A DNA stretch of 24,615 nt from Christensenella sp. UBA4247 (GTDB lineage: Bacteria; Bacillota; Clostridia; Christensenellales; CAG-1252): NCBI GenBank assembly GCA_002395405.1, contig DGWX01000044.1:1-24615 (forward strand). The letters run 5' to 3'. The position numbers and the translations under genes are program-made. Shown here piece by piece: positions 15,602 to 22,338 of the stretch (the stretch's first letter is position 1; the number at the start of each line of letters is the position of its first letter). The notes beneath the pieces are model-generated. The model had not been told where the DNA came from. It saw nothing but the letters and a program-made list of their open reading frames with translations, and ran no database searches.

Positions 15602-15670
15602 AAAGAAAACTTTTTGAAAAAATATTTTCGAAACGCCCGTGTTTATCCTTATATTATTAAAGAGGTTAAA

Positions 15671-15695
15671 AAAAGAGGGCGAGCCGCCCTCTTTT
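15671..15695 (-). terminator. Terminator of the SDR gene
   Basis: AAAAGAGGGCG (15671-15681) pairs perfectly over 11 bp with CGCCCTCTTTT (15685-15695) around an AGC loop, 23 bp after the SDR stop. On the minus strand the stem ends in T-rich sequence. Confidence 0.8.
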
Positions 15696-15718
15696 CAAGT
15701 TTTACGACAGTAATTGAA

Positions 15719-16516
15719 TTATTTGGGTTGCTTTCCGATGTAGGCGAGGATACCGCCGTCCACGTACAGGATATGCCCGTTTACGAAGTTGGAAGCGTCA
15801 GACGCGAGGAACACGGCGGGACCTTGCAAGTCTTCCGCCTTGCCCCAGCGCGCGGCGGGCGTTTTCGCGATGATGAATTGATCGAAAGGATGGCGGGAGC
15901 CGTCCGGTTGGATCTCGCGGAGAGGCGCGGTTTGCGGAGTGGCGATATAGCCGGGCCCGATACCGTTACATTGAATATTGAATTCGCCGTATTCGGACGC
16001 GATATTCTTGGTCAGCATTTTCAAGCCGCCTTTCGCCGCCGCGTAAGCGCTGACGGTTTCTCTGCCGAGTTCGCTCATCATCGAGCAAATGTTTATGATC
16101 TTTCCGTGTCCTTTCTTGATCATCGAAGGAATGACCGCTTTGGAAACGATAAAGGGCGCGTTCAAATCCACGTCGATGACCTGACGGAACTGCTCCGCCG
16201 TCATATCGCACATCGGGATCCTCTTGATAATGCCCGCGTTATTGACCAAAATATCGATCACGCCGACTTCTTTTTCGATTTTTTGAACGAGTTCGTTTAC
16301 CGCTTGCTCGTTCGTTACGTCGCACACGTATCCGTGCGCCTTGATCCCGAGCTCCGCGTAAGAAGCAAGACCTTTATCCACGAGTTCCTGCTTGATATCG
16401 TTAAACACGATGGTCGCGCCCGCTTTTGCATACGCCGTGGCGATCGCGAAACCGATTCCGTAGCTCGCGCCGGTAACGAGAGCGACTTTACCTTCCAAAC
16501 TGAACATATTTTCCAT
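15719..16516 (-). CDS. Short-chain dehydrogenase/reductase, gluconate 5-dehydrogenase-like
   Basis: This 265-aa NAD(P)-dependent oxidoreductase has the cofactor motif TGASYGIG (around 15-22), NNAGI (around 90-94) and the catalytic Ser and YxxxK in SMMSELGRETVSAYAAAK. The stretch NGIGPGYIATPQT and the end GHILYVDGGILAYIGKQP are characteristic of the gluconate 5-dehydrogenase (Gno/IdnO) branch, which interconverts gluconate and 5-ketogluconate. Substrate is inferred from the family only; a KduD-like role is an alternative. The ATG at 16516 is chosen because GAGGTG lies just upstream; the frame extends 17 codons further without a better site. It is a single-gene unit with its own promoter and terminator. 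Confidence 0.85.
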   Translation of the reverse strand: MENMFSLEGKVALVTGASYGIGFAIATAYAKAGATIVFNDIKQELVDKGLASYAELGIKAHGYVCDVTNEQAVNELVQKIEKEVGVIDILVNNAGIIKRIPMCDMTAEQFRQVIDVDLNAPFIVSKAVIPSMIKKGHGKIINICSMMSELGRETVSAYAAAKGGLKMLTKNIASEYGEFNIQCNGIGPGYIATPQTAPLREIQPDGSRHPFDQFIIAKTPAARWGKAEDLQGPAVFLASDASNFVNGHILYVDGGILAYIGKQPK

Positions 16517-16573
16517 GATACACCTCTTTACGTCCGTATTTTCCGTTCGCACGAATCGTGAGAACATTCGGAA

Positions 16574-16609
16574 TATAATGATTATAGCATACGCTTGCCC
16601 AAATTGAAA
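16574..16609 (-). promoter_or_regulatory. SDR gene promoter with -10 palindrome
   Basis: On the minus strand, TTTCAA (16604-16609; weak) and TGC-TATAAT (16581-16586; extended -10) are 17 bp apart. The -10 is half of a 13-bp perfect palindrome, TATAATgATTATA (16574-16586), which could be an operator or allow start sites in both directions. Confidence 0.6.
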
Positions 16610-16675
16610 AGGGTTTATAAAAAATTCCCCGTATCCGCGCGCAAAATCGATCGAGCGGCGACTAAAAAACCGGAT

Positions 16676-18253
16676 TCAATCGCTTTCGGCGCTTACTCGG
16701 ATCTCAATGCGCGCGCCGCTCTCGTCAAAAGAAAGAACGTTCAAAGTAAAGCCCGCGTCCGTTCCGTCGTTCCAGAGAGGCGAAAAAACGCTGCCTTCCG
16801 TAAAGAGATCGTCGTCTTCGGCGTAAAAAGAAGAATCCACGCTGTCATCGTCATCCGCTTCGCAGATCGAGATCAGGCGAGGCGTTTTTCCGTTATTCGT
16901 TTGATATATATCGATAATATCCTCCGCGCTTCTTCCCTTTAAGTCCGCAGTAACGTGATAGATCAAAACGCCGGGGCAAGAAAAGATCCCGACCCCTTGT
17001 TCGGCTTTCAGCGCGAAAAGATCGGTCGGCGTATAATAACAAACGATGAAATACTCCTGAAAATAGGAATTTTTTCCTTGTTTCGAAATAATGACGGCGT
17101 CGCCCGACTTTTCGTAAGGCGATAGGAGCGCGTCGTAATCGGCGGCGTACACGAAGGTTGGGTGGATCCACCCGAGGATCGCTTTGGAAAAAGGATCGTG
17201 ATCCCCTTGGTTCCCGTCCATCATATTGAGATATCCGAGTCCGCCGAATTCTTCGTTTTCATAATCGTAATAATCGTCCAGCCCGAGCGCGTGTCCCGTT
17301 TCGTGGATCAAGGTTTCCGCGTTTACGGAGACGCCCATATCGTCTCCTTCCCCGAAATGATCCGAGATCGGATCGGTAAAGAACTCAACGCTCATCCAAA
17401 GATAGGCCTCGGGTCGAACGGAATCGTACGTCCAAACGGAAGAAACCGTGTTTTCATACGCCCACCAAAGATCGCTATCCTCGTCGTAAGGGGCCAGATA
17501 GATCATATACACGCAATCGATCAGCCCGTCTCCGTTTTGATCGAAGGAAGAATAGTCGATCTCTTTGTCGTAATAAGCGAGCGCTTGGAAAAGATAGGTT
17601 TCATCCAAAGCGGAGCGCTCGGATCTTTTCCACCTCTTCCCCGTTTGATAGGTCGGAAGAACGGTCGCGTGCAGGCGGAGCGCGCCGAAGGAAGATTTTT
17701 CGTAATAGCTGCAAAGGGAATGCCAGCCCGTTTCCTCGGGCGTTCCGTTAAAGGCGGTTTCGAGGAGGCGATCGACGCCGTCGTATTTTCGATTTGTAAA
17801 GCCGATGGGGATCACGAGAACTTCCACGTCGCCCGATTGCGGGATCCCGACGGATAAGCCGCTTTTCTCGGCGTACTCGTCCAAGGTCATAAACGCGGCG
17901 TTTTCCGTAACGCCTTCCGCTTCCACGGATAAAACGAGGGTCGCAGAATAGCCGCCGCTCGTAAGAAGAAGCGGATATTCGCCGCGCGTCATAGGATCGT
18001 ATGTCCCCGAAAAAGAAACCTCGGAAAGAGAGATCGGCTCGCCGCCGCGCGTAATCGAAAGATCGGAAAGAGCCGCGTCGAGAGAAGTTCCTTTCTCCAC
18101 TTCTTTATACGAATAGCTGAGCGTCAGTTCTTTTTTATCCGTCGGTTGCTCGTCCGCCGGGAAAAGACAGGCGGTAAGCGCCAAAAGAAGATTCACGAAA
18201 AGCAAGGAGACGAGTAACTTATAAATTATGCGGTGTTTTTTACGTTGTTCCAT
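16676..18253 (-). CDS. M6-type secreted zinc metalloprotease, lipoprotein
   Basis: This 525-aa protein has a signal with lipobox LTAC (Cys29), so it is probably anchored outside the membrane. The catalytic zinc motif HETGHALGLDDYYD (317-330) fits HExxHxxGxxD of the M6/immune inhibitor A group. A calcium-type loop DQNGDGLIDCVYMIY (238-252) precedes it, as in M6 proteins. The region between the signal and about residue 110 looks like a small Ig-like beta domain. The ATG at 18253 starts 13 bp after the histidine-kinase stop; an earlier in-frame codon lies inside that gene and lacks the signal. The SD is weak, suggesting coupling to the kinase gene. Last gene of the operon regulator-kinase-protease. 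Substrate unknown. Confidence 0.85.
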   Translation of the reverse strand: MEQRKKHRIIYKLLVSLLFVNLLLALTACLFPADEQPTDKKELTLSYSYKEVEKGTSLDAALSDLSITRGGEPISLSEVSFSGTYDPMTRGEYPLLLTSGGYSATLVLSVEAEGVTENAAFMTLDEYAEKSGLSVGIPQSGDVEVLVIPIGFTNRKYDGVDRLLETAFNGTPEETGWHSLCSYYEKSSFGALRLHATVLPTYQTGKRWKRSERSALDETYLFQALAYYDKEIDYSSFDQNGDGLIDCVYMIYLAPYDEDSDLWWAYENTVSSVWTYDSVRPEAYLWMSVEFFTDPISDHFGEGDDMGVSVNAETLIHETGHALGLDDYYDYENEEFGGLGYLNMMDGNQGDHDPFSKAILGWIHPTFVYAADYDALLSPYEKSGDAVIISKQGKNSYFQEYFIVCYYTPTDLFALKAEQGVGIFSCPGVLIYHVTADLKGRSAEDIIDIYQTNNGKTPRLISICEADDDDSVDSSFYAEDDDLFTEGSVFSPLWNDGTDAGFTLNVLSFDESGARIEIRVSAESD

Positions 18254-18266
18254 AAGCGCTCGCGAT

Positions 18267-19493
18267 TCAAAGCGGAAGCTTAATTTCGAAGGTGATCTTT
18301 TCACCGTCGCTGACCGCGGAGGCGCTGCCGCCATGCGCTTCCGCAACGGAGCGAACGACGGAAAGCCCGATCCCGTGGCCGCCCGTGGCAGACGTTCTCG
18401 AAGCGTCCGGGCGGTAAAAGCGCTCGAACAGCTCGGGATGCTCTCCTTTTGAGAGCGACGCCGCGTTTGATTGTTTGAGAACGGCGCGATTCCCTTCCTT
18501 GCGAAGAGAAACGGATATCGTTTCGCTTTCGGCGTACTTGATCGCGTTGTCGAGGATCAGCCCGATCACGCGGCGGATCATCTCTTCGTTTGCGCAAACG
18601 GAAACGTCGGAAGAGGCGATCTCGATCTTTTTCCCCTTTACGAGAGCGGCTTCCTCAAACCCTTCCGCCACCTCTTCCAGCGCCGTTTTCAAAGAGAAAG
18701 ATTCCTTCTCAAAAGACGCGGATCCCTCGTCCATACGCGAAAGGAAAACGAGTTCTTTGGTCAGTTTGGACAATTTTTGGACTTGATTTTTAATGGAATC
18801 GATCCATTCGTTCTCCCCCGTTTCGAGTTCCAAAAGCTCCGCGTTCGCGCTGATGACAGTCAAGGGCGTTTTGAGTTCGTGGCTGGCGTCCGTTATAAAT
18901 CGCTTTTGTTTTTCGTAGCTTTCTTCCACGGGCGCGAGCGCCTTTTTCGAAAGAAGAAGGATCAATCCCGCGATCACAATAAGCCCCGCAAAAGTAAAGA
19001 TCGCGCTGGATATAATAAAGGTGCGCGTGGATACGATCTCCTTTTCGCAATCGAGAAAAACGTACGTGAATCCGTCTGCCGTTTTTTCTTTTTTATATCG
19101 GAAATTTCCGACGAATCCTTGTTTTTTTTTCGCTTTGGAAAGATAGGTGGAGAGTTCGCTTTCTTCTACCGTTGCGATCCTTGAAAAGTCCGTATGCGTA
19201 ACGGTTCCGTTTCCATCCGTTCGAACGATAAAATAGCGCGCGGAAAACCGCGCTTCGCCGGGAACTCCCTTTTTATCGAAAGGAGACGGAGCGTTTCTCT
19301 CTTCGCTCGGCGCGCCGCCCGAAAAGAAAGGATCGAAAGAAGCGTCCTTTTCGAGAAGGGAAAGGATTTCGTCCGCGTCCGACTTCATATCGAGATAATT
19401 GGCGAGGTCGATACCCACGACGACGGCAAGGATCACCGCCGCCACGATGCCGAAAGATATTAAAATAAAGCGTTTTCTGAGTTTTTTGATCAT
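18267..19493 (-). CDS. Two-component sensor histidine kinase
   Basis: This is a 408-aa membrane kinase. TM helix 1 spans about residues 9-28 and TM2 about 157-181, enclosing about 128 extracytoplasmic residues of unrecognised sensor type. The H-box is FITDASHELKTPLT (His205). The N-box is LILDNAIKYA (Asn316) and the ATP-lid glycines are GGHGIGLSVV (371-380). The usual D-x-G-x-G (G1) box is replaced by QSNAASLSKGE, as in a subset of clostridial kinases. The ATG at 19493 overlaps the TGA of the response-regulator gene (ATGA), so the pair is coupled. It should phosphorylate that regulator. Confidence 0.93.
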   Translation of the reverse strand: MIKKLRKRFILISFGIVAAVILAVVVGIDLANYLDMKSDADEILSLLEKDASFDPFFSGGAPSEERNAPSPFDKKGVPGEARFSARYFIVRTDGNGTVTHTDFSRIATVEESELSTYLSKAKKKQGFVGNFRYKKEKTADGFTYVFLDCEKEIVSTRTFIISSAIFTFAGLIVIAGLILLLSKKALAPVEESYEKQKRFITDASHELKTPLTVISANAELLELETGENEWIDSIKNQVQKLSKLTKELVFLSRMDEGSASFEKESFSLKTALEEVAEGFEEAALVKGKKIEIASSDVSVCANEEMIRRVIGLILDNAIKYAESETISVSLRKEGNRAVLKQSNAASLSKGEHPELFERFYRPDASRTSATGGHGIGLSVVRSVAEAHGGSASAVSDGEKITFEIKLPL

Positions 19494-20161
19494 AAGAGTT
19501 CCAAGGTATAACCGGCGTTTCGCATGGCTTTGATCGCGATATTCGCGCCGACCTGCGACAGTTTTTTGCGAAGGTAAGTTACATATACCCAAACGACGCT
19601 GATATCGCTGTCGCTATCAAACCCCCAAATCTTTTCCATAAATTTTTCGGGAGAAACGACCTGCTTCGGCGCGCTCATTAAGAGTTCAAGCATTTGAAAT
19701 TCTTTATTCGCAAGGCGGACGGAGCCGTTCGGCGCGGAAAGAATATAGGTGGAGCGCGAAAGCGAACAGTTCCCAAACACCAAATCGGTATCCGCCGAAA
19801 CGGTCAGGCGGCGCGTGATCGCTCTTACGCGCGCGAGCAGTTCTTTGATCGAGAACGGTTTGGTCAAATAATCGTCCGCACCGCTGTCCAAACCGAGGAT
19901 CCTGTCGTCGATCTCGCTCTTTGCGGTCAAGATCAAAACGGGCAAGCGAAACCCTTCCTTTCGAATGGTTTTAAGAACGGTGATCCCGTCCTTTTTCGGC
20001 ATCATAACGTCCAAAACGGCGCAATCGTAATCGCCGCCGCGAAGATAGGTCAGCGCTTCTTCCCCGTCGAACACCGAATCCACGGAATAATTGTTTTTGG
20101 TAAATATCTGAACGAGCGCGCGATTGAGCTCCGGTTCGTCTTCCGCAAGCAAGATCTTCAT
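19490..20161 (-). CDS. OmpR/PhoB-family response regulator
   Basis: This 223-aa DNA-binding regulator has a receiver domain (1-120) with the acidic pocket AEDEPE (6-11), phosphoacceptor Asp51 in VLDVMMP, Thr79 and Lys101 in LTKPF. A C-terminal winged helix (about 130-223) ends in SVVWVYVTYLRKKL...IRNAGY-like sequence (here IKAMRNAGYTLEL). The ATG at 20161 is preceded by AAGGAGG. It is first gene of the regulator-kinase-metalloprotease operon. Its own promoter carries the same paired half-sites as the beta-helix lipoprotein promoter, implying autoregulation and control of that gene. Confidence 0.95.
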   Translation of the reverse strand: MKILLAEDEPELNRALVQIFTKNNYSVDSVFDGEEALTYLRGGDYDCAVLDVMMPKKDGITVLKTIRKEGFRLPVLILTAKSEIDDRILGLDSGADDYLTKPFSIKELLARVRAITRRLTVSADTDLVFGNCSLSRSTYILSAPNGSVRLANKEFQMLELLMSAPKQVVSPEKFMEKIWGFDSDSDISVVWVYVTYLRKKLSQVGANIAIKAMRNAGYTLELL

Positions 20162-20179
20162 AGAAATCCTCCTTCGCTT

Positions 20180-20222
20180 ATTATACAACATTATACGGAG
20201 AAAAACTTAAACGAGCTTTAAA
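20180..20222 (-). promoter_or_regulatory. Promoter of the two-component operon with paired half-sites
   Basis: On the minus strand, TATAAT (20190-20195) is the -10; a second TATAAT lies at 20180-20185. Half-sites TTTAAGT (20205-20211) and TTTAAAG (20216-20222) have an 11-bp period. The nearer one is 9 bp from the -10, the same geometry as at 15569-15601. No usual -35 is present. Confidence 0.7.
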
Positions 20223-20249
20223 AAGAAGCGAAAAAAAAGCTTTTTCGCT
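20221..20249 (-). terminator. Terminator of bioY
   Basis: AGCGAAAAA (20227-20235) pairs with TTTTTCGCT (20241-20249), a 9-bp stem with 5-nt loop. On the minus strand TTCTTTTT follows. It abuts the response-regulator half-sites. Confidence 0.7.
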
Positions 20250-20299
20250 CCCCCGCACGGCAAGAGAGGAAAAAGCCGAATCACAAAGATATAAAGCGA

Positions 20300-20833
20300 T
20301 CAAGCCCTGATTTTCGAAAGACGATACGCGAGAAGATAGGCGAGAGTGATCTTAATAACGTCCGGAACGACGAAAGGAACGACGCAAACGAGGAGCGCGT
20401 GTTTCAGCGTTCCTCCCATCATAAACACAAACCAAGCGCTTCCGCCGAAATAAATGATCAAAAGAGAAATGGCGGCGAGAAGGTAATGCACGTAACGCGG
20501 CGTTTTGAAAAAACTTGCCACGAAATACACGAGCGCCACCACGGCGAACGCCATAATAAACCCGCCCGTTGCGGACAAAAGGACGGAGAACCCGCCGCGG
20601 AATCCCGCAAATACGGGAAGTCCGATCGCGCCCGCCGCGAGATACAGCCAAACGGCGATCGCGCCTTTTTTACCGCCGAGATATTCGAGCGTAAAAAAGA
20701 TCGCGAAAACCTGCAACGTAAACGGAACCGTTGCGGGAACGGTTATAAAGGCGCTGACCGCGATCAAAGCGATCGAAAGCGCGATATGCGCCATATCTCG
20801 AGTCTTGATTCTTTTCAACACGTTTTCTTTCAT
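20300..20833 (-). CDS. bioY: Biotin transporter BioY (ECF-type substrate-binding subunit)
   Basis: This 177-aa membrane protein has about six helices. Family features are VPFTLQVFAIFFTLEYLGGKKG (36-57), then YLAAGAIGLPVFAGFRGG and a glycine-rich ATGGFIMAF, the usual BioY core. BioY captures biotin and works alone or with the shared EcfAT module; no Ecf genes lie in the window. The ATG at 20833 has no SD. A TAGAAT box ends 6 nt before it, with TTGCTC 17 bp further upstream, so the message may be leaderless. Single-gene unit closed by the hairpin at 20227-20249. No convincing BirA operator was seen. Confidence 0.92.
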   Translation of the reverse strand: MKENVLKRIKTRDMAHIALSIALIAVSAFITVPATVPFTLQVFAIFFTLEYLGGKKGAIAVWLYLAAGAIGLPVFAGFRGGFSVLLSATGGFIMAFAVVALVYFVASFFKTPRYVHYLLAAISLLIIYFGGSAWFVFMMGGTLKHALLVCVVPFVVPDVIKITLAYLLAYRLSKIRA

Positions 20834-20839
20834 AGTCTT

Positions 20840-20868
20840 ATTCTAACAAAACCGCCGCCGCAGAGCAA
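20840..20868 (-). promoter_or_regulatory. bioY promoter, predicted leaderless
   Basis: On the minus strand, TTGCTC and TAGAAT are separated by 17 bp. The -10 (20840-20845) ends 6 nt before the ATG at 20833, so the transcript should start at about the A of the start codon. Confidence 0.5.
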
Positions 20869-20881
20869 GCGATTAAAGGCC

Positions 20882-20907
20882 GCGGCGCAAGACTTTTTCC
20901 GCGCCGC
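20882..20907. repeat. GC-rich inverted repeat upstream of bioY
   Basis: GCGGCGC (20882-20888) and GCGCCGC (20901-20907) form a 7-bp stem with a 12-nt loop. Function unknown. The rest of 20908-20990 shows no feature I can name. Confidence 0.5.
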
Positions 20908-20992
20908 CTATTCAAAAACGCCTTCCGACCTCACGGAAAATCACCCGCGCGCGAATTTTTTCAAATTCCCCTTTTTTATCCGAAATAAGTGC

Positions 20993-21021
20993 TTGCCAAA
21001 TCTTTTTTCGTGTGCTACAAT
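20993..21021 (+). promoter_or_regulatory. tRNA-Val promoter
   Basis: TTGCCA (20993-20998) and TGC-TACAAT (21016-21021; extended -10) are 17 bp apart, 16 bp before the tRNA 5' end. Confidence 0.8.
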
Positions 21022-21037
21022 AACCAAGTACCCGAGC

Positions 21038-21113
21038 GGACAGTTAGCTCAGTTGGTAGAGCGTCTTCTTGACGTGGAGAGGGTCAGGGGTTCGAGTCCC
21101 TTACTGTCCACCA
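21038..21113 (+). tRNA. tRNA-Val (anticodon GAC)
   Basis: This is a 76-nt cloverleaf: acceptor GGACAGT/ACTGTCC, D-arm GCTC/GAGC, anticodon stem TCTTC/GGAGA with loop TTGACGT giving GAC, T-loop TTCGAGT and an encoded CCA. Its 3' end marks the change from chromosomal genes to the mobile-type region. Confidence 0.95.
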
Positions 21114-21118
21114 TACGT

Positions 21119-21170
21119 GAATAATACGAACTCTTTTGGAAAGAAAGGGTTCGTATTATTCGTTTTATGG
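21119..21170 (+). terminator. Long hairpin after tRNA-Val, probable terminator
   Basis: A 13-bp perfect inverted repeat, GAATAATACGAAC (21119-21131) with GTTCGTATTATTC (21149-21161), is extended inward by about six more pairs including G-T, leaving a GGAAA loop. A short T-run (GTTTTA) follows. Confidence 0.65.
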
Positions 21171-21224
21171 GACTATCTCGCCGTTGTAATCAAACGCTGA
21201 TTTCTTTCACTAAAAACCTTTTTC

Positions 21225-21251
21225 GCCAGGCAGTAATGCTTGGCTTTTTTT
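21225..21251 (+). terminator. Intrinsic terminator in the gene-free leader
   Basis: An 8-bp stem, GCCAGGCA (21225-21232) with TGCTTGGC (21237-21244) including one G-T pair, is followed by seven T. No gene directly precedes it, so it may back up the tRNA terminator or be left from a lost gene. Confidence 0.8.
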
Positions 21252-21295
21252 GCTATTTAGGAGATTTTCTCCGTTTATTTCCCTTTCGTCCTTTT

Positions 21296-21323
21296 GTTGT
21301 AGCACAGGTCTATTGCGTGTCAA
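21296..21323 (-). promoter_or_regulatory. Leftward promoter-like pair
   Basis: On the minus strand a perfect TTGACA (21318-21323) is 16 bp from TGC-TACAAC (21296-21301). It would read toward the tRNA, where no minus-strand gene exists. Confidence 0.4.
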
Positions 21324-21396
21324 CGCGAGAAATAATTGACTGATTCTTCCTATTAACGAATAACACCACATCAATTTTTTCTCGTGCCTCGTTGAC
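21319..21396. repeat. Large imperfect inverted repeat, candidate oriT or single-stranded promoter
   Basis: The left arm 21319-21339 pairs over 21 positions with a right arm split in two: 21371-21384 (14 bp, one mismatch) and 21390-21396 (7 bp), with a 5-nt bulge at 21385-21389 and a 31-nt loop. It lies just ahead of the ardA gene block. The pairing is read directly; the role is inferred. Confidence 0.6.
21336..21364 (+). promoter_or_regulatory. Candidate promoter for the ardA gene block
   Basis: TTGACT (21336-21341) and AATAAC (21359-21364; 4 of 6) are 17 bp apart, inside the inverted repeat and its loop. Confidence 0.35.
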
Positions 21397-21492
21397 CTGC
21401 TTTTTCTTTACCCCAATACAGACAATCCCTATATAGCCCTATGCTCCTGCCGTCTTGCCGAAAGGCAAATAAATAATACGGAGGTATCCAAG

Positions 21493-21579
21493 ATGAAAAA
21501 GAAAAGTTCCTTCCCTACCTATTCAACCTGTCCTCTAGGGACAAAGGAGGCTCGAAATGGCAGAATACTTGCATTATGA
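21493..21579 (+). CDS. 28-codon ORF, possible leader peptide
   Basis: The ATG at 21493 has GGAGG 8 nt upstream, a better ribosome binding site than many genes here. It encodes 28 residues starting MKKKSSFPTYSTCPLG and stops at 21579, 20 bp inside the next gene in another frame. Ribosomes translating it would cross the next gene's SD and start, so a coupling or leader role is plausible. I do not recognise the peptide. Confidence 0.45.
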   Translation: MKKKSSFPTYSTCPLGTKEARNGRILAL

Positions 21580-21781
21580 CGGAGAAGAATTCGTTACGTT
21601 CGACATCCTTCAGATCAACCAAGACAAATACGAAGTCGAAGTTGCTATCACAAACCGAGGCAAGATAACCGTCACGACGTTCGTGATACTCACCGATGGG
21701 AATGGGGATTATATCGAATACGGCTCTATGTACGATAAAATCTACCTCGCGGACTTTGAGGAGGCATCGAGAAATGAGTGA
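21557..21781 (+). CDS. Small, very acidic protein of unknown function
   Basis: This is a 74-residue soluble protein, unrecognised. It has 16 Asp/Glu against 5 Lys/Arg, a net charge near -11. It reads as a small beta-rich fold (YEVEVAITNRGKITVTTFVIL in the middle). AAAGGAGG lies just before the ATG. The end overlaps the ardA start by 8 bp, so it is co-translated with ardA. High acidity next to a DNA-mimic anti-restriction protein suggests, but does not show, a similar role. Confidence 0.75.
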   Translation: MAEYLHYDGEEFVTFDILQINQDKYEVEVAITNRGKITVTTFVILTDGNGDYIEYGSMYDKIYLADFEEASRNE

Positions 21782-22325
21782 TCCTATAAGAATCGTCATC
21801 GGCTCTTGGGGCTCATACAACGAATGCAATGAAAGAGCATTGGGCTCCAAGTGGCTTGACCTCTCGGACTACTCAGACTGGGACGAGATAGAAGAAGAAC
21901 TGAAAGAAGAAGGCTTTATCCTTGATGGGATAGACGAAGAACTGTTTATCCAAGACCTTGAAGGACTTCCCTCTAATTGTAAAAAATGGGACTATACCCA
22001 TCCGAAAGCGCTCTTTGAAACGCTCAACGAATCCGGCGTACTGGAAAGCAACTACAAGTGCGACGTGATGATGGCTTATCTGGAAGTCGAATCATTTGAC
22101 GAATTCGAAGAGCTTGTATCTCGCAAGGGATCCAACTGGGGCGACGATATTCACTTATACGTCGGCTTTGATTGGGACGACTACGGACGGGAAATGTTTT
22201 CAGCAATGGGATATGAACACGAAATCCCCGAACAACTGCAAGATTTTTTTGACTTTGAGGCTTACGGTCGCTATATGGGCGACTATACGCACGAATGCCA
22301 CGCAGGCTTAATTGAAATCTATTAA
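21774..22325 (+). CDS. ardA: ArdA-family anti-restriction protein
   Basis: This 183-aa protein is very acidic, as expected for a DNA mimic that blocks type I restriction enzymes during DNA entry. Family features are IRIVIGSWGSYNECNERALG (6-25), KWLDLSDY, and EELKEEGFILDGIDEELFIQDLEGL (38-62), the segment shared with the Tn916-type ArdA. The C-terminus GDYTHECHAGLIEIY is also typical. The start at 21774 overlaps the previous gene by 8 bp, with GAGGAGG upstream; a longer frame back to 21696 lies inside that gene and is rejected. ArdA genes are usually in the leading region of conjugative elements. Confidence 0.93.
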   Translation: MSDPIRIVIGSWGSYNECNERALGSKWLDLSDYSDWDEIEEELKEEGFILDGIDEELFIQDLEGLPSNCKKWDYTHPKALFETLNESGVLESNYKCDVMMAYLEVESFDEFEELVSRKGSNWGDDIHLYVGFDWDDYGREMFSAMGYEHEIPEQLQDFFDFEAYGRYMGDYTHECHAGLIEIY

Positions 22326-22338
22326 AAGGAGAAAGATT

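Larger units (their letters stand above)
21114..21492 (+). other. 379-bp gene-free, hairpin-rich leader at the edge of the mobile region
   Basis: This stretch has no credible gene. It holds, in order, the long tRNA-distal hairpin (21119-21161), an intrinsic terminator (21225-21251) and a leftward promoter-like pair (21296-21323). Then follow a large imperfect inverted repeat (21319-21396), a rightward promoter-like pair (21336-21364) and a small TTGCC-GAAA-GGCAA hairpin (21455-21468) just before the first SD. No integrase, excisionase or direct copy of the tRNA 3' end is visible. Confidence 0.7.

Noticed and set aside
16610..16675. Terminator of the metalloprotease gene
   Set aside because: Only short, weak stems with poorly placed T-runs; not strong enough to list.
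20834..20860. BirA operator upstream of bioY
   Set aside because: Only a partial TTGTTA half is present and no inverted partner at the expected spacing.
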